IMG/VR virus record: IMGVR_UViG_3300024346_003797
Span: 1 to 64,000 of that record
Source: a virus
Length of the DNA stretch: 64,000 nucleotides
Direction: 5' to 3' (one strand)
The notes beneath the pieces were generated by a model. The model searched no databases. It saw nothing but the letters and a program-made list of their open reading frames with translations, and was not told the DNA's origin. A program made the position numbers and the translations under genes. Shown here one piece after another: positions 41,101-46,893 of this stretch (position 1 is the first letter of the stretch; each line of letters begins with the position of its first letter).

Positions 41101-43896
41101 GGATCTGTTTTAACATCATCAGATGATGGTGCTACTTGGACATCACAAACTTCAACTACAACTGAGAATTTAAATGGTATCATTTGGAATAGTGATGCCG
41201 AAGAGTTTATTATAACTGGTGAAAACAACGTTGTACTACAGAGTTCAGATGGAATAACTTGGACAAGTACAAATATATTTGTTACATTACCTACAGTGTA
41301 TGATGTTCAAGGTGATGCATTTACTGCAGGTTATGGTCCAGAAGAACTTGTACCAGGTGTAGTTACTGATAATCTAACTATGGTTGTAACAACACGTCCG
41401 GGAACAAACTGGGATGTAGAAACATATCAACATGTTGGATATAACGTAGTATCTTCTGAGATAACTCCAATTGGATTAACACAAGTATTGTTTAGCTTTG
41501 ATGGATTAGTACAAACTCCTGCACAAATATCTGTATTCCAAATTGATAGTGCGACTGGTTTAGCGACAAGATTGTATGAACCTGATGCATTCACTATTGA
41601 TTGGATAACAAAAACAGTTGAATTAACTACTGCATTACCTGCAGGTGATAAGTTAATGATTGATGTTTATGAAGTGGGCAACGGCGATCAACTAGAAAAA
41701 TCTAACTCACAGACTGATCCTATTAGACTAAACTCTACTACTGGATTTAATGAGATTTATTTAAACTGCAATTATAGTGCTACAATCAGTGCTGGGTCTG
41801 GAGTAGTAAGACCAGGCACACAACCAATACATGTTATAGCAACGGAAACTGATAGTACAGATGATACTATATTATGTGAAAATGTTGTTAACTTCACATT
41901 AAACGACCAAATAATATTTGGAGGTGATGTTTTTGGTGGTATTGTAGCAGACACACATTATTATGTTAAAACTATAAGTGAAGTAACCAATAAAATTACT
42001 ATTTCAGATACAATAGTAACAGGTGTTGCAGGCCCGGCATTTGCACTAACATCTGATGTAGGTTCTATGGATGTAATAATAGAAACCGGCAGTGGTACAT
42101 ATTGGACTGATCCTATTGTATATTATAATGGTAATAAACTTGTATCAGGTAACACAGCCCGTGTAATACAAACTATTAGTAGCACCAACAGTATTGTATG
42201 TAATTCAACTGATGGTATATCAGTAAATGAGACTATCGTGTTTAGTGATACTATGTTTGGTAATGATATCACTCCTCAAACGGTATATTATATTAAATCA
42301 ATAATTGATGGTAATGAATTTACGATTTCTGAGACAAGCGTTGCAGGTGTACCTGGACCAGTACTTACACTAAGTGATGCAGTCGGTGGCGCACTAGGAG
42401 TCACCAATGATTATGCATTGGGCATAGCAGATAATGGCATTTCAGCAAAAATGATTTTTGCGGCACAATATGATGATACAGTGGATTATTTAAATTACAC
42501 AGTATTTGGAGAAACTTTCCCAAGTCAGTATGGATATACTATACCTGAAACACAATTGTTTGAAGGAGACGGGACAACTGATACATTTGTACTAGATAAT
42601 TATGTAGGCGGTGATAATCCGTTGAACGCAATAGTAGAAATTAATGGATTACGAGTGGATCAAGGTGTATCTACCTATACTATATCATTTGGGCCTGACA
42701 CAATTGTATTTGACACAGCACCAAGTAATGGTGATATTATTTCTGTAACTAGTTATAATTTAACTGATCGACAGTATTTTAATACACAATATGGCTTGAC
42801 CGGCGAAACGGTTTCTGCCATAACTTACATTAATAATGCCACTACACCAGTACAGGTCACTACTACAACTGCACATGGTTTAACTACAGGTAATATTGTA
42901 AGAATAGACGGTGTACAAGGTTCAGTACAATTAAACAACAATACATACTATGTTGATGTTATAAGCACTACTGTATTGGATTTGTATTATGATGACACCT
43001 TACTTGATCCTGTTATTTCAGTATCATCATATACAGGTGGTGGATATGTTTGGTTAGATGAAACATTTACCGTAGATAGTGATTGGGAACAAGATAATGT
43101 TGACAGATTATGGGTAACAATTAATGGTTATCGTGTACCATCAAGCTCATTATATTTGAATGCCAATAACAATCTAAGTATTTTAGCTCCAGTAGATAGT
43201 GCAGATAGCATTACTATTACTAGTATGATGCCAAGTGCAACCCCTAATCAACTGGTATATTTACAGAATGTTAATAAGACTAACACGCCGTCGGTATATA
43301 GAGCGAACACTAATACTAGAACATGGTTAGTTGCCCCATTGTATAATACTGACAATACAATCTATGTAGCAGATGTTAGTCGAATTACTGATACAATAAT
43401 ACAAGCTGTAACTGTACCGGCCGCAGTAGATGGTATTACTACTATTGGACTGACAGCAGATAAAAACATTATTTCTCAAGTTATTGTGTATAATACCACA
43501 ACTAGCACTTATGTAAGTTCTACTAATTATAGTATAGTAATTCAAAACTTAGCGCCAGTATTGCAAATAACTGCCGGAGTAACGGTGGGAGATAGCATAG
43601 TGATTACTACGATTGAGGGGAATTTAATATATCTTAATGGAGAACAGATTAGATTTACTACAGTAGACTTAAATGCTAATACATTAAGTGGGTTGCAACG
43701 AGGCACAAATGGTACAGGAATATTGACTTATATACCGGTATATAGCGAGGTATATGGAATATTATCCAATAACATGTTACCTAGTGTAAATTACAATTTG
43801 ACTTGGAATAGCAATATTTACAATGTATCTCAGGGTGATCCGTTGCAGATTAGTGAGACTAATGCCGCAATATTCTTAAATACGGACATATCTTAA
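26182..43896 (+). CDS. Giant baseplate/virion structural protein in the gp7 position (5904 residues)
   Basis: One uninterrupted 17.7-kb frame, over a quarter of the window. The N-terminus (RIRTLNFLPEIFKTTTNSQF, NATLDQIVDQPNVKRIEGYI) is familiar from large baseplate-associated proteins of cyanophages that follow gp6. T4 has gp7 (1032 residues) there, so a wedge role is inferred. Modules include: a GATSNTVGVSFIATG unit near residue 330 and again near 3370; an FG-GAP/kelch-like propeller spanning about 2345-2990; repeated TTYY(V/I) beta modules at about 2575, 4025-4455 and 5225-5410; a BNR-like propeller at about 4733-5033 (ISDDGDTWT, TSVNGSNW, TSSDDGATW); and GLTRGVDGT/GLQRGTNGT units near 3735 and 5830. 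The propellers could bind host glycans. No catalytic residues were recognised. Confidence 0.8.
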   Translation: MATRIRTLNFLPEIFKTTTNSQFLNATLDQIVDQPNVKRIEGYIGSRFGYGVNAKNYYVTEPTKTRTDYQLDPGVVFLKKDTNTAQDFISYPGIIDGLELEGAVVNNNNRLFTSQFYSWDSFTDLDKIINFNQYYWIPEGPDAVTVSTETVYNATDYIVTSTSNGYLITADGASQGSINPSITLLRGGTYRFSVNQNSQFWIQGMPGVTGYDPAQPNVQTRDVLGVDNNGTEVGVVTFTVPFKNAQDEYNFPGNNRVDVVSTLAFDDVNGVLVSSLTNGIDGITSLEGLTLMFYNTGSPSVIEAGSFIVGNTYKINTIGTTDFTLIGATSNTVGVSFIATGIGTGNGSANSLTGYVSKFYDTTPFDEDGGSSYTPPGDSLNFANFEGGYYTDIASTFYTVTYEGDPSDPVIRLVEAGTIPVEERITANYGQEFIGRSFYLNTSDTIILIPYLSAILDTLYYQDGTSGNKVGQIRLIASNTTNRIDVDTDIIGKKNYTSPNGVVFTNGLKVIFSGEIYPTSYENIRYYVEGVGTAIQLVPVTDLVAPEPFTSGTYIPFDTTPYDIGNFDSNLYVPVTPDYITIARNSIDKNPWSRSNRWFHIDVITATATYNSNPGLVTLYATANNKAKRPVIEFYPNLRLFDAGVVGKAPIDFIDFRTTDALNQVAAQENYYPDVEVYTTYTGTINGVTGTSTTVTILANNVTGAFQVGQYINDSTNILPRNSQITNISGTTTLTLTVEWLGSQTIGSTSVASLIANDNQNDEYALFDGARVVFAADNNQDVKNKIYVSRFSTLTEGGTPVITLTEAEDGLVLPDEQTVAFRGFNYQGMDFYFDGIDWIEGQQKTTVNQPPLFDIFDENNISFGNSDVYVGTSFTGNKLFAYGLGIGSDDPVLGFPLQYSSIDNVGDISFDVSLNSATFNYVSGTTPITQKVNTGYVYNYTDLITSIRQLGWQTAIAPSVQYQIFEFDYFASNPTSTFTCDIAKLADSDSAWPTIQVFVNNQIQDTSNYTVTTTSSQTIVTLAVPNPLIDTVVEISVLSDQVSETAYYGIPINLNNNPLNADVTNVNVGDIRGQYQSSFYNNPNTTGEVFGPNNYRDLGNMVPYGNRIIQNSASLVLPGAFLRKQNHNLFNALLYNSREYITFKTLLVDTVNNTEYNVYTSPSTMLDDALDQITKSKSDSNSFFWSDMLPSKAAYITNTYSFANALDVSIYPLSKVYNFDTANYNGVLVYLTTSAGITSQLIRNVDYTVSSTSPSLTVTLDLAPGDQITIKEYNQTYGSYVPNTPTKLGLYPATIPAVVLDINYNQPTYFIVGHDGSYNKLYGDYIDGRLIDFRDQVLLEYETRVYNNLKLSNVIPIQAYEVMPGFFRDTDYSYDEILEIYSSSFLNWVGQNRINYKKQFYNTNNEYTYNYNVSGNKINREVIPQGYWRGIYEYFYDTSNPDTYPWEMLGFTDQPTWWQTRYGPAPYTSDNLVLWNDLAQGIDWNNGNPVVIPKAVRPQLLQVLPVDSAGNLVSPFVSIVGNYSNTSFNRDWKVGDVGPAEFSYRRSSSWPFDLMRILALTKPAEFFNLGVDVDNYKYNEEFNQYLVNNRSHLVISDVEIYGNGIAKTSYINWVVDFEKQVGIDATTNITELLDNIDVRLVYRVAGFSDKNLLKFYVEKSTANSNNSSLLIPDESYQVLLYDNQPFDRITYSGVVIQLTDQGYYKVYGNSQTNAYFNVLLPKINGRYERVSVQGLSVQLATDYYSNPTLVAYGTEFYNVQEVAQFLESYGRYLASQGVLFDQIESGLEVSWRQMVAEYLYWAQTGWESGSIVNINPAASFLSINKDSYIVQPLTLQQQNFVLNQNLYPIQSTDLSIVRDGTLFSAQPLNQGDTIAYGQFNISNFEHGIVFDNVTLFDDVIYNLTTGLRQNRINVRGTKTADWNGTVDAQGFILNQDNILDWSKEVKYTTGSIVKYKNKYWIAITIIQAKAVFDEREWKETDYNEIQKGLLPNTSTRSYESTLYYDVNRANLENDADLLSFSLIGYRPRNYLALADLTDITQINVYKNFIKNKGTMNAVSAFKGANLPQGGIDYDVYENWAIKSGEFGGVLNSNFIDFKLNETLLTGNPSIVGLTNGVSTDGVQQEVPLYSIYNYGRPINSTTVLPTLPTDTPSTLFPYAGYANFNDMRIAAYYYFNLANSTSPSGEVVPLARLYVGQYVWIADYQGTWQVMTPISLGAIIFAKNNLNGTATITFSTPHGLTKYQPFAIVNFNDSLNGYYVATTIVDPNNIIVNVTLDPAITTITGQGVGFRFQSQRVDNPSDIINLPLLNNEFVKNKVWVDTNTDGSWAVYRKSINYAYDSELVKDGSETFGSAVAYTDSLGYLVGDADAGVVYRYSFNDLFNQYLLTQTLTQTSSFGTTIAYADDIFVISQPTGASTVYIYQLVVNTTVDALQSFQTAITAPGGVTEWGRAIAISGDKNWLYISAVTSSASLVYVYQLSAVTDEYELSTTIDFGLPNTDNFGYSLATDYYGDTIIIGAPTKQYDSSTSNWGYTYVYDRTVQNDEAQYTSLPDVPQTFAMAWTPSTTTITATASDAGTDRFTCADSSSLVVGSPIVFTGTVYGGVSLNTVYYILAKPTGTTFTISTERSGTILPLSTDTGSMSVVQQNDSLLVNVNGTLITDNNYSIIGSTFNVYSSLNAGDIVTISGNNFVLAQTLTTETTPRIGVQFGTSIDTTTYATEILVGAPFEINSQNQEGAVYRYTNGGSKYGMVIGTSNCAITTSRTILINGYMVVLPAGNATTSATAINQSNITNVYATALDGKLIISLIDNALALVNDKLNITSLATATWAELGFNQYTQTQVINDPHVQGTTQFGNVVKFNEFDSFIVSAPTATRYEATTFDASDDDNYDNDTLFDNNATQWVDTYRNAGAVYMFDYLGVYNETLANCGNFVYAQSVNDINETFGSQPMYGHALEFNASQVVIGTPDFKPDTVAGQIVTYTNATGATDWSVYRSSSPVVDIDRIQNIQLYSALTNNTLDNLDYIDPLQGKILGSVRQNIDVVSNADPAGYNSPNKPLGTIVWGAAQVGQLWFNTSTTRFVNYHQNDVVYDSKWWGQVFPGSDVTVYSWITSNVPPALYTGPGTAYDIDSYAIEYMLNSTGVLTPVYFYWVRNTNIVFTKTGKTLSDSIIQMYITSPINSGISYFAPLEQGIYALYNCGENINGTDTVLHIGYSTGTNDDTSHSVYNLIRTNYADDFLPGLPEVSHTHTINHGTNNTTTGIPESLYDRMLDSLCGVDESGGVVPDPYLPKPVQSGIYARPRQSFFVNRFLALKNYLTYANEVLAQYPITETRNASFLNAKNPTIIETIVAGNCQANTIYTIVTVGDVDWTSIGASSNTVGVTFTATGPATGSSRNTGTASFLAFTEGAKYNTPDYWSYINWWATGYDNNTKSALQVPIYADLATVDASPGLIVTVTANGDGKSETYVYTNLGIWERIGLQDGTIAFDSSLWDYKTARLGFGDNFFDTTPYDLYPSQETRNITRALNEEIYTNELLIFRNKSLILLFEYIQSETIESQNYLPWLNKTSFIDVAHTIRDLRPIEVYQSDNQDFLSGYINEVKPYHVVIKEFLFKYTGTDVYAGIITDFDLPAQYNTSVEQFITPELVYANPSSANQYLPTDPIWQTAPYSEWFNNYGLSITGVNNYQITVLASYISLNAGSFAVDNAYGFPINGTILIGDELIGYSSVDRSNNTLTGLTRGVDGTPITAHIPGEIISMDLPAVLLLDGGRGYTEPPRITAYIDTTIYPEPRRPAVLQAVMSLDSILSVNVIDPGDGYAVLPQIIIDPSILIPFTANNVDTLTSTIALPAPLLQTGDLVKYTVGASTTAVGGLDTDQYYYVGVLESTPTFNIALYTTYRDAVNDSDRVILFDAGTGNNNLLSVSARASCISTSIPIRENIITLRFDRTTYNSQVTDWQGGQFYGSFYAGLFNNSERISSSSIGLQSTQPPIDTILASAQGAVFEVEGVTNDQTLVWSSRTRNVTQTVASTDIITIEPSTGGAPDEGFVGPTTGFYVDMPVKFQGAVGASNIVNGTTYYIKSIINETDFTISATVGGGLFALGNATISTAGLLMYIGEVTNTAVVTLFYPGILTATATTATTNTISVPTVGTNNLGGTSGFYPNLPVFFTGNVFGGVIENETYYVTTVINDETFTMSTKTDALTISVNSTSATGNVINCTSSVGLSINDPIIFTDISVVSGTTNIVAGTTYYVSAITSNSQFVISSVVNGGPFNPGTSTSTMTGVDQKDIVQLTTTTGSMTCNVGLPVSPGQVTGQQFTFYPTSTTTETVTGTNGNLVVRTIDNALANGDYLSVTSLSGGLTNMYINMPITVASNYGGLIGGTTYYINELGIVQNDVIATTAGNLLTCTSTAGFYDEMPIIFSGTALGGLVLDTLYYVIGSSITSTQFKISETAGGSEVDLTSDSGATMTATGQPYIKVSATKGGGVFALTNATTTVVMTQAPTAVPEFDVSWVLGGYTISINDPGEGYTLDNTITILGTDLGGTTPANDLVMTVNTIDTITANPNNEFLPLESNGSIESVIGSGTPNATVTQYYLKVISASECEVYSDPLLQIPVSGINFPYTTGDYTLLPEPFYFNQSIVKYNNNVYQCIVSNNDDEFIFGKWELLLSDSRKLNALDRIVGYYQPTVNMPGLDLTQLVDGITYPNSTYMGNAFAPNDEYTLDTILQDQQFNPTAVNTTAVVWNGTRYIAAANTPDYSDIITSDTGSTWDFNQISSQPIGLSDITYSGTKYVISSTNIATPILISDDGDTWTTTGLAANTVSVTSTSLNSVTYLNGLYMAAGDIIVSSSDAYTWTERYRFTNSVLYGIQGIDINNFTGFIAVGYGPDYSVIPTITQSVVLRSVNGTVWNNVTPSGSAETMYGVTSGNNIIVIVGDNGTIFTSVNGSNWVDTSTGSDNLRDVVYSDSLGLFVAVGQSGSVLTSSDDGATWTSQTSTTTENLNGIIWNSDAEEFIITGENNVVLQSSDGITWTSTNIFVTLPTVYDVQGDAFTAGYGPEELVPGVVTDNLTMVVTTRPGTNWDVETYQHVGYNVVSSEITPIGLTQVLFSFDGLVQTPAQISVFQIDSATGLATRLYEPDAFTIDWITKTVELTTALPAGDKLMIDVYEVGNGDQLEKSNSQTDPIRLNSTTGFNEIYLNCNYSATISAGSGVVRPGTQPIHVIATETDSTDDTILCENVVNFTLNDQIIFGGDVFGGIVADTHYYVKTISEVTNKITISDTIVTGVAGPAFALTSDVGSMDVIIETGSGTYWTDPIVYYNGNKLVSGNTARVIQTISSTNSIVCNSTDGISVNETIVFSDTMFGNDITPQTVYYIKSIIDGNEFTISETSVAGVPGPVLTLSDAVGGALGVTNDYALGIADNGISAKMIFAAQYDDTVDYLNYTVFGETFPSQYGYTIPETQLFEGDGTTDTFVLDNYVGGDNPLNAIVEINGLRVDQGVSTYTISFGPDTIVFDTAPSNGDIISVTSYNLTDRQYFNTQYGLTGETVSAITYINNATTPVQVTTTTAHGLTTGNIVRIDGVQGSVQLNNNTYYVDVISTTVLDLYYDDTLLDPVISVSSYTGGGYVWLDETFTVDSDWEQDNVDRLWVTINGYRVPSSSLYLNANNNLSILAPVDSADSITITSMMPSATPNQLVYLQNVNKTNTPSVYRANTNTRTWLVAPLYNTDNTIYVADVSRITDTIIQAVTVPAAVDGITTIGLTADKNIISQVIVYNTTTSTYVSSTNYSIVIQNLAPVLQITAGVTVGDSIVITTIEGNLIYLNGEQIRFTTVDLNANTLSGLQRGTNGTGILTYIPVYSEVYGILSNNMLPSVNYNLTWNSNIYNVSQGDPLQISETNAAIFLNTDIS
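38250..39590 (+). repeat. Tandem TTYY-type beta modules inside the giant protein
   Basis: Five successive protein modules share the pattern hydrophobic-P-(V/I)-x-F-x-G...GT-TYY(V/I)...F-x-(I/M)S. Examples are VNGTTYYIKSIINETDFTIS, IENETYYVTTVINDETFTMS, VAGTTYYVSAITSNSQFVIS, LIGGTTYYINEL and LVLDTLYYVIGSSI. Related units occur singly at about 33903-34110, 41850-42070 and 42170-42400. They diverge at DNA level, so this is an old protein repeat. Confidence 0.85.
40378..41290 (+). repeat. BNR/Asp-box-like beta-propeller repeats inside the giant protein
   Basis: About six repeats of roughly 45 residues carry S-x-D/N-G-x-x-W units: SDTGSTWDF, SDDGDTWT, SSDAYTWT, SVNGTVWNN, SVNGSNWVD, SSDDGATWT and SSDGITWT. 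This is the spacing of Asp-box blades in sialidase-like and YCF48-like propellers. No sialidase active-site set was identified, so a binding rather than enzymatic role is more likely. Confidence 0.75.
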
Positions 43897-44064
43897 ATGA
43901 TAAATAAATATATGAGCAATAATATAGAAGAAAATAAGACTACACCTGTACCGGAATATGGTCCTAAACCTGACGAACATGGTGGGTTTTACTTCTCATC
44001 TCATTTAAAAATAACTGATCCAAATACTAAAGAAGTATTGGTTCAACAAAGAGGCGATAACTAA
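43897..44064 (+). CDS. Small protein (50-55 residues) sharing a motif with the next gene
   Basis: ATG at 43897 directly follows the giant's stop and gives 55 residues; a second ATG at 43912 (MSNNIEENKTT) gives 50. The text GGFYFSSHLKITDPNTKEVL is familiar from small proteins beside baseplate genes of marine T4-like phages. Its LKITDPNTKEVLV resembles LKIYDPNNGEVLV at the N-terminus of the next protein, suggesting the same beta hairpin or binding surface. Stop and next start overlap (TAATG). It is a probable structural adaptor; exact function unknown. Confidence 0.7.
   Translation: MINKYMSNNIEENKTTPVPEYGPKPDEHGGFYFSSHLKITDPNTKEVLVQQRGDN
43899..43906 (+). promoter_or_regulatory. Late-promoter-like GATAAATA at the small gene start
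   Basis: GATAAATA sits inside the first codons of the 55-residue reading and 5 bases before the second ATG. It could drive the following gene at 44064 but would start too late for a normal leader of the small gene itself. Confidence 0.4.
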
Positions 44065-44684
44065 TGTCAGTAATAACACTATCATATAAAGTAGAAGGGT
44101 TTTTAAAGATTTATGACCCTAATAACGGAGAAGTACTAGTAGATAAGCACAACGCCATCAACTATGAAAACATGAGTGAGGCCATTGCTGACACATTAAG
44201 TAGTCGTGGTTACGGAGAAATTTATCAGATGGCATTTGGGAACGGTGGTGCAAGCGTAGATGAAACAGGTGTTATCACATATCTACCCCCAAATACAACT
44301 GGTCAAAATGCTGCCTTATATAATCAAACATATGCAAAAATTGTAGATGATACTAGCGTTTTTAACTTAGATGCTACCCGTAATAAAATGACAGTTACGC
44401 ACACAACGGGAAAAGTATATACTGATATATTAGTGCAATGTTTATTAGATTACGGTGAGCCTGCAGGTCAAAATGCGTTTGACAATAGCACACAAACGGA
44501 CTCATCATATATTTTTGATGAGCTTGGTCTATTGGCAAATTATGGTACGGATAATGACGGTAACGTGATTACCAGATTACTAACACACGTAATTTTCCAT
44601 CCAGTACAAAAGAGTTTGAATAGACAAATACAAATAGATTATACAGTCAGGATTCAAAGCTTGACAAACTTAGTGACAATTTAA
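44064..44684 (+). CDS. Virion structural protein in the gp8 position
   Basis: This 206-residue protein starts VITLSYKVEGFLKIYDPNNG and includes YGEIYQMAFGNGGASVDETG and LLTHVIFHPVQKSLNRQIQI. I recognise it as a conserved structural protein of marine T4-like phages located after the giant baseplate gene; some annotations call it baseplate wedge gp8, but I see no similarity to T4 gp8 itself. Its N-terminal LKIYDPNNGEVLV motif is shared with the preceding small protein. It likely contributes to the outer baseplate or fibre attachment. Confidence 0.65.
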   Translation: MSVITLSYKVEGFLKIYDPNNGEVLVDKHNAINYENMSEAIADTLSSRGYGEIYQMAFGNGGASVDETGVITYLPPNTTGQNAALYNQTYAKIVDDTSVFNLDATRNKMTVTHTTGKVYTDILVQCLLDYGEPAGQNAFDNSTQTDSSYIFDELGLLANYGTDNDGNVITRLLTHVIFHPVQKSLNRQIQIDYTVRIQSLTNLVTI

Positions 44685-44692
44685 GATAAATA
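44685..44692 (+). promoter_or_regulatory. T4-type late promoter motif (GATAAATA) before the fibre gene
   Basis: GATAAATA lies 23 bases before the ATG at 44716 and directly follows the stop of the upstream gene. Seven of eight consensus positions match. Confidence 0.6.
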
Positions 44693-44715
44693 ACAGAATA
44701 TCGGGGTAATTTAAT

Positions 44716-45894
44716 ATGGCATATACGATTGTAAAGAGTGATGGAACAGTACTAACAACCATTGCTGACGGTACTATAAACACAACTAGTACATCATTGG
44801 GTTTACCGGGCAGGAACTATGCTGGGTATGGCCAATCACTTGATACCAACTTTGTTCATGCAATGGAAAACTTTGCAGACTCTGTTCCTCCTTCTAATCC
44901 ATTGCGAGGTCAATTATGGTATAATACTAATGATAGCACCTTGTGTGTTTGTCCAGCAGATGGAACTACAACTGCTAGCTCTTGGATTACACTAGCGCAG
45001 TCAGGTGGTTCAGGTACAACAACATTTGGATCGGTAACTGTTACAGGTAATCTTCAAGCAAACAATATCACTGCAGTAAACGCATTAGTCGGGGACACAA
45101 TCACTGTTCGTCTAGCAACAGTTACTGCAAATGCGTCAATCGCAAATGCAAATGTTACAAATGGTAATATCACCACATTAACTACAGCAAATATTACTTC
45201 TGGTTCGTCAACAACTATCGGCAATATTACAGGTACTTGGACAGTAACAGGTGGTTCAGCCGGTAACAGTTTAGTAGTTGCTAATGGTAATGTTTATACA
45301 ACTGGCATTAAAACAGATAACTATTACTATGCAAATGGTACTCCATTCAACCCAACAGGAACATATGGTAATGCTAATGTAGCATTATTTTTACCAACAT
45401 ATACCGGTAACTTGCAACCATCATTGGTAACAACTTCTGCAATCGCAGGTGGTGGTACGATTTCTGGTATATGGACATTGGCTAGTGGTGCTAGATTAAA
45501 TGCAACATACGCTGACTTAGCAGAACGTTTTGAGGCAGATGCAACATATGATGCAGGTACAGTTGTTGAATTGGGCGGAGATGCAGAAATAACTGCAGTA
45601 GTAAATGAACTAAGCGAAGATGTATTTGGCGTGGTATCTAACACAGCGGCGTATTTAATGAACGCCGGAGCAGGGGATGATTTAACTCATCCACCAGTAG
45701 CTGTTGGTGGTCGTGTACAAGTTAAAGTTACAGGCAAAGTTCGTAAAGGTCAACGTTTAGTAAGTGCTGGAAATGGTATTGCACGTGCAGCCAAAATAGG
45801 TGAAGCAACATCATTCAATGTAATTGGACGTGCTCTAGCAAACAAAACTACTGATGACGTTGGCACCGTAGAAGCATTCGTTTCAATTAAATAA
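44716..45894 (+). CDS. Tail fibre-like protein with probable G2-type C-terminal domain
   Basis: The protein has 392 residues. The N-terminus (MAYTIVKSDGTVLTTIADGT, NYAGYGQSLDTNFVHAMENF, then PLRGQLWYNT) is a conserved virion-attachment domain of marine T4-like fibres. The middle is a Thr/Asn/Ala/Gly repeat shaft (NVTNGNITTLTTANI). The C-terminal third (ADLAERFEADATYDAGTVVE, then EDVFGVVSNTAAYLMN) resembles the peptidase-G2-like C-terminal domain of fibres and spikes that can act as an intramolecular, autoproteolytic chaperone. I did not verify catalytic residues, so cleavage is uncertain. Confidence 0.75.
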   Translation: MAYTIVKSDGTVLTTIADGTINTTSTSLGLPGRNYAGYGQSLDTNFVHAMENFADSVPPSNPLRGQLWYNTNDSTLCVCPADGTTTASSWITLAQSGGSGTTTFGSVTVTGNLQANNITAVNALVGDTITVRLATVTANASIANANVTNGNITTLTTANITSGSSTTIGNITGTWTVTGGSAGNSLVVANGNVYTTGIKTDNYYYANGTPFNPTGTYGNANVALFLPTYTGNLQPSLVTTSAIAGGGTISGIWTLASGARLNATYADLAERFEADATYDAGTVVELGGDAEITAVVNELSEDVFGVVSNTAAYLMNAGAGDDLTHPPVAVGGRVQVKVTGKVRKGQRLVSAGNGIARAAKIGEATSFNVIGRALANKTTDDVGTVEAFVSIK

Positions 45895-45903
45895 GGATAA
45901 AAC

Positions 45904-46869
45904 ATGAGTTACGCACAATATGCAACGATTGAAGCTGGTGATTTTAACACATTGGTAACTGGATTTGCCAATGGAGCAGCCAATACTAGTACTGCCGCAC
46001 TGAACACTGTCTGGTCAACCGGAACACAAAATAGAGGTTATGGTCAAACAGCAATCGTAGCAGAAACTGCAGGTAATACTATTACTGCTACTAAGTGGGC
46101 AGCATTGGTATCAAACACTGCTAATTCAGCCTCACATCAAAGTTCTAGTATTACTAGCGTTACAGCCCCTGCAGTTGGAAATACAATTACATATTTGTCT
46201 GCTATTCCTACAAACTTAACAACTATCTATAATAATAGATTGAATGCAGTATCACAAAGTGCAACCAGTTCTAATGCAGCCGTGTATGCAAGTACATGGG
46301 CTAGTGCAATTACATTTACACATACGATAACATTCGCCAATGGTGATGCCGCACGTTATTTCTTTAATTCAGGCGGACAATTAGCTATTACTGCAACACA
46401 CGCTAACTCAACTTCAGGTATTAACTTGTTAGTGAATAACTTAGCAAGTAACGTAGGAACAGTTGTATTAAGTTCACCTACTACAGGTACTGCTACAATT
46501 GCTAGCACAAGTTATAATGGTGTTACTAAAGTAGGTGGCGGAGGATCAACTCCTACTATATCTACTAATAGTGGATACTATTCTTGGACAACAAGTAATG
46601 CAAACATATTCTATCAAACTGCTAGCACAGGACCTTCTGGATACCTATCAACTAATATCAACATCTTTGTAAAAACAAATGGAACTGTTGGTAGTAACGG
46701 AGATGTAGGTAATGTTATTACAATCTATACAGTTTGGGACGAAATACCAAATGGATTAACAGTTGGAACTGGATCTACTACTACAGTAACTATTCGTCCA
46801 CCCGAAACAACTTATATTGCTAATACTTGGGGCACACCTACAGTAGGTGGCACTGTAACAGGTAGTTAA
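45904..46869 (+). CDS. Virion structural protein, fibre/adhesin-like
   Basis: The 321-residue protein begins MSYAQYATIEAGDFNTLVTG and has STGTQNRGYGQTAI, familiar from structural proteins beside fibres in cyanophages. The rest is Ser/Thr/Asn/Gly-rich beta text with an aromatic FTHTITFANGDAARYFFNSG segment. A Gly-rich loop (VGGGG) is present in the middle, as in adhesin tips. AAGGATAA precedes the ATG. No T4 counterpart recognised. Confidence 0.6.
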   Translation: MSYAQYATIEAGDFNTLVTGFANGAANTSTAALNTVWSTGTQNRGYGQTAIVAETAGNTITATKWAALVSNTANSASHQSSSITSVTAPAVGNTITYLSAIPTNLTTIYNNRLNAVSQSATSSNAAVYASTWASAITFTHTITFANGDAARYFFNSGGQLAITATHANSTSGINLLVNNLASNVGTVVLSSPTTGTATIASTSYNGVTKVGGGGSTPTISTNSGYYSWTTSNANIFYQTASTGPSGYLSTNINIFVKTNGTVGSNGDVGNVITIYTVWDEIPNGLTVGTGSTTTVTIRPPETTYIANTWGTPTVGGTVTGS

Positions 46870-46893
46870 TTTTTAACAACAGCACAGTATCTA

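Noticed and set aside
40378-41290. Active sialidase
   Set aside because: Asp-box-like repeats are clear, but no arginine triad or catalytic Tyr/Glu arrangement could be identified, so only a propeller is claimed.
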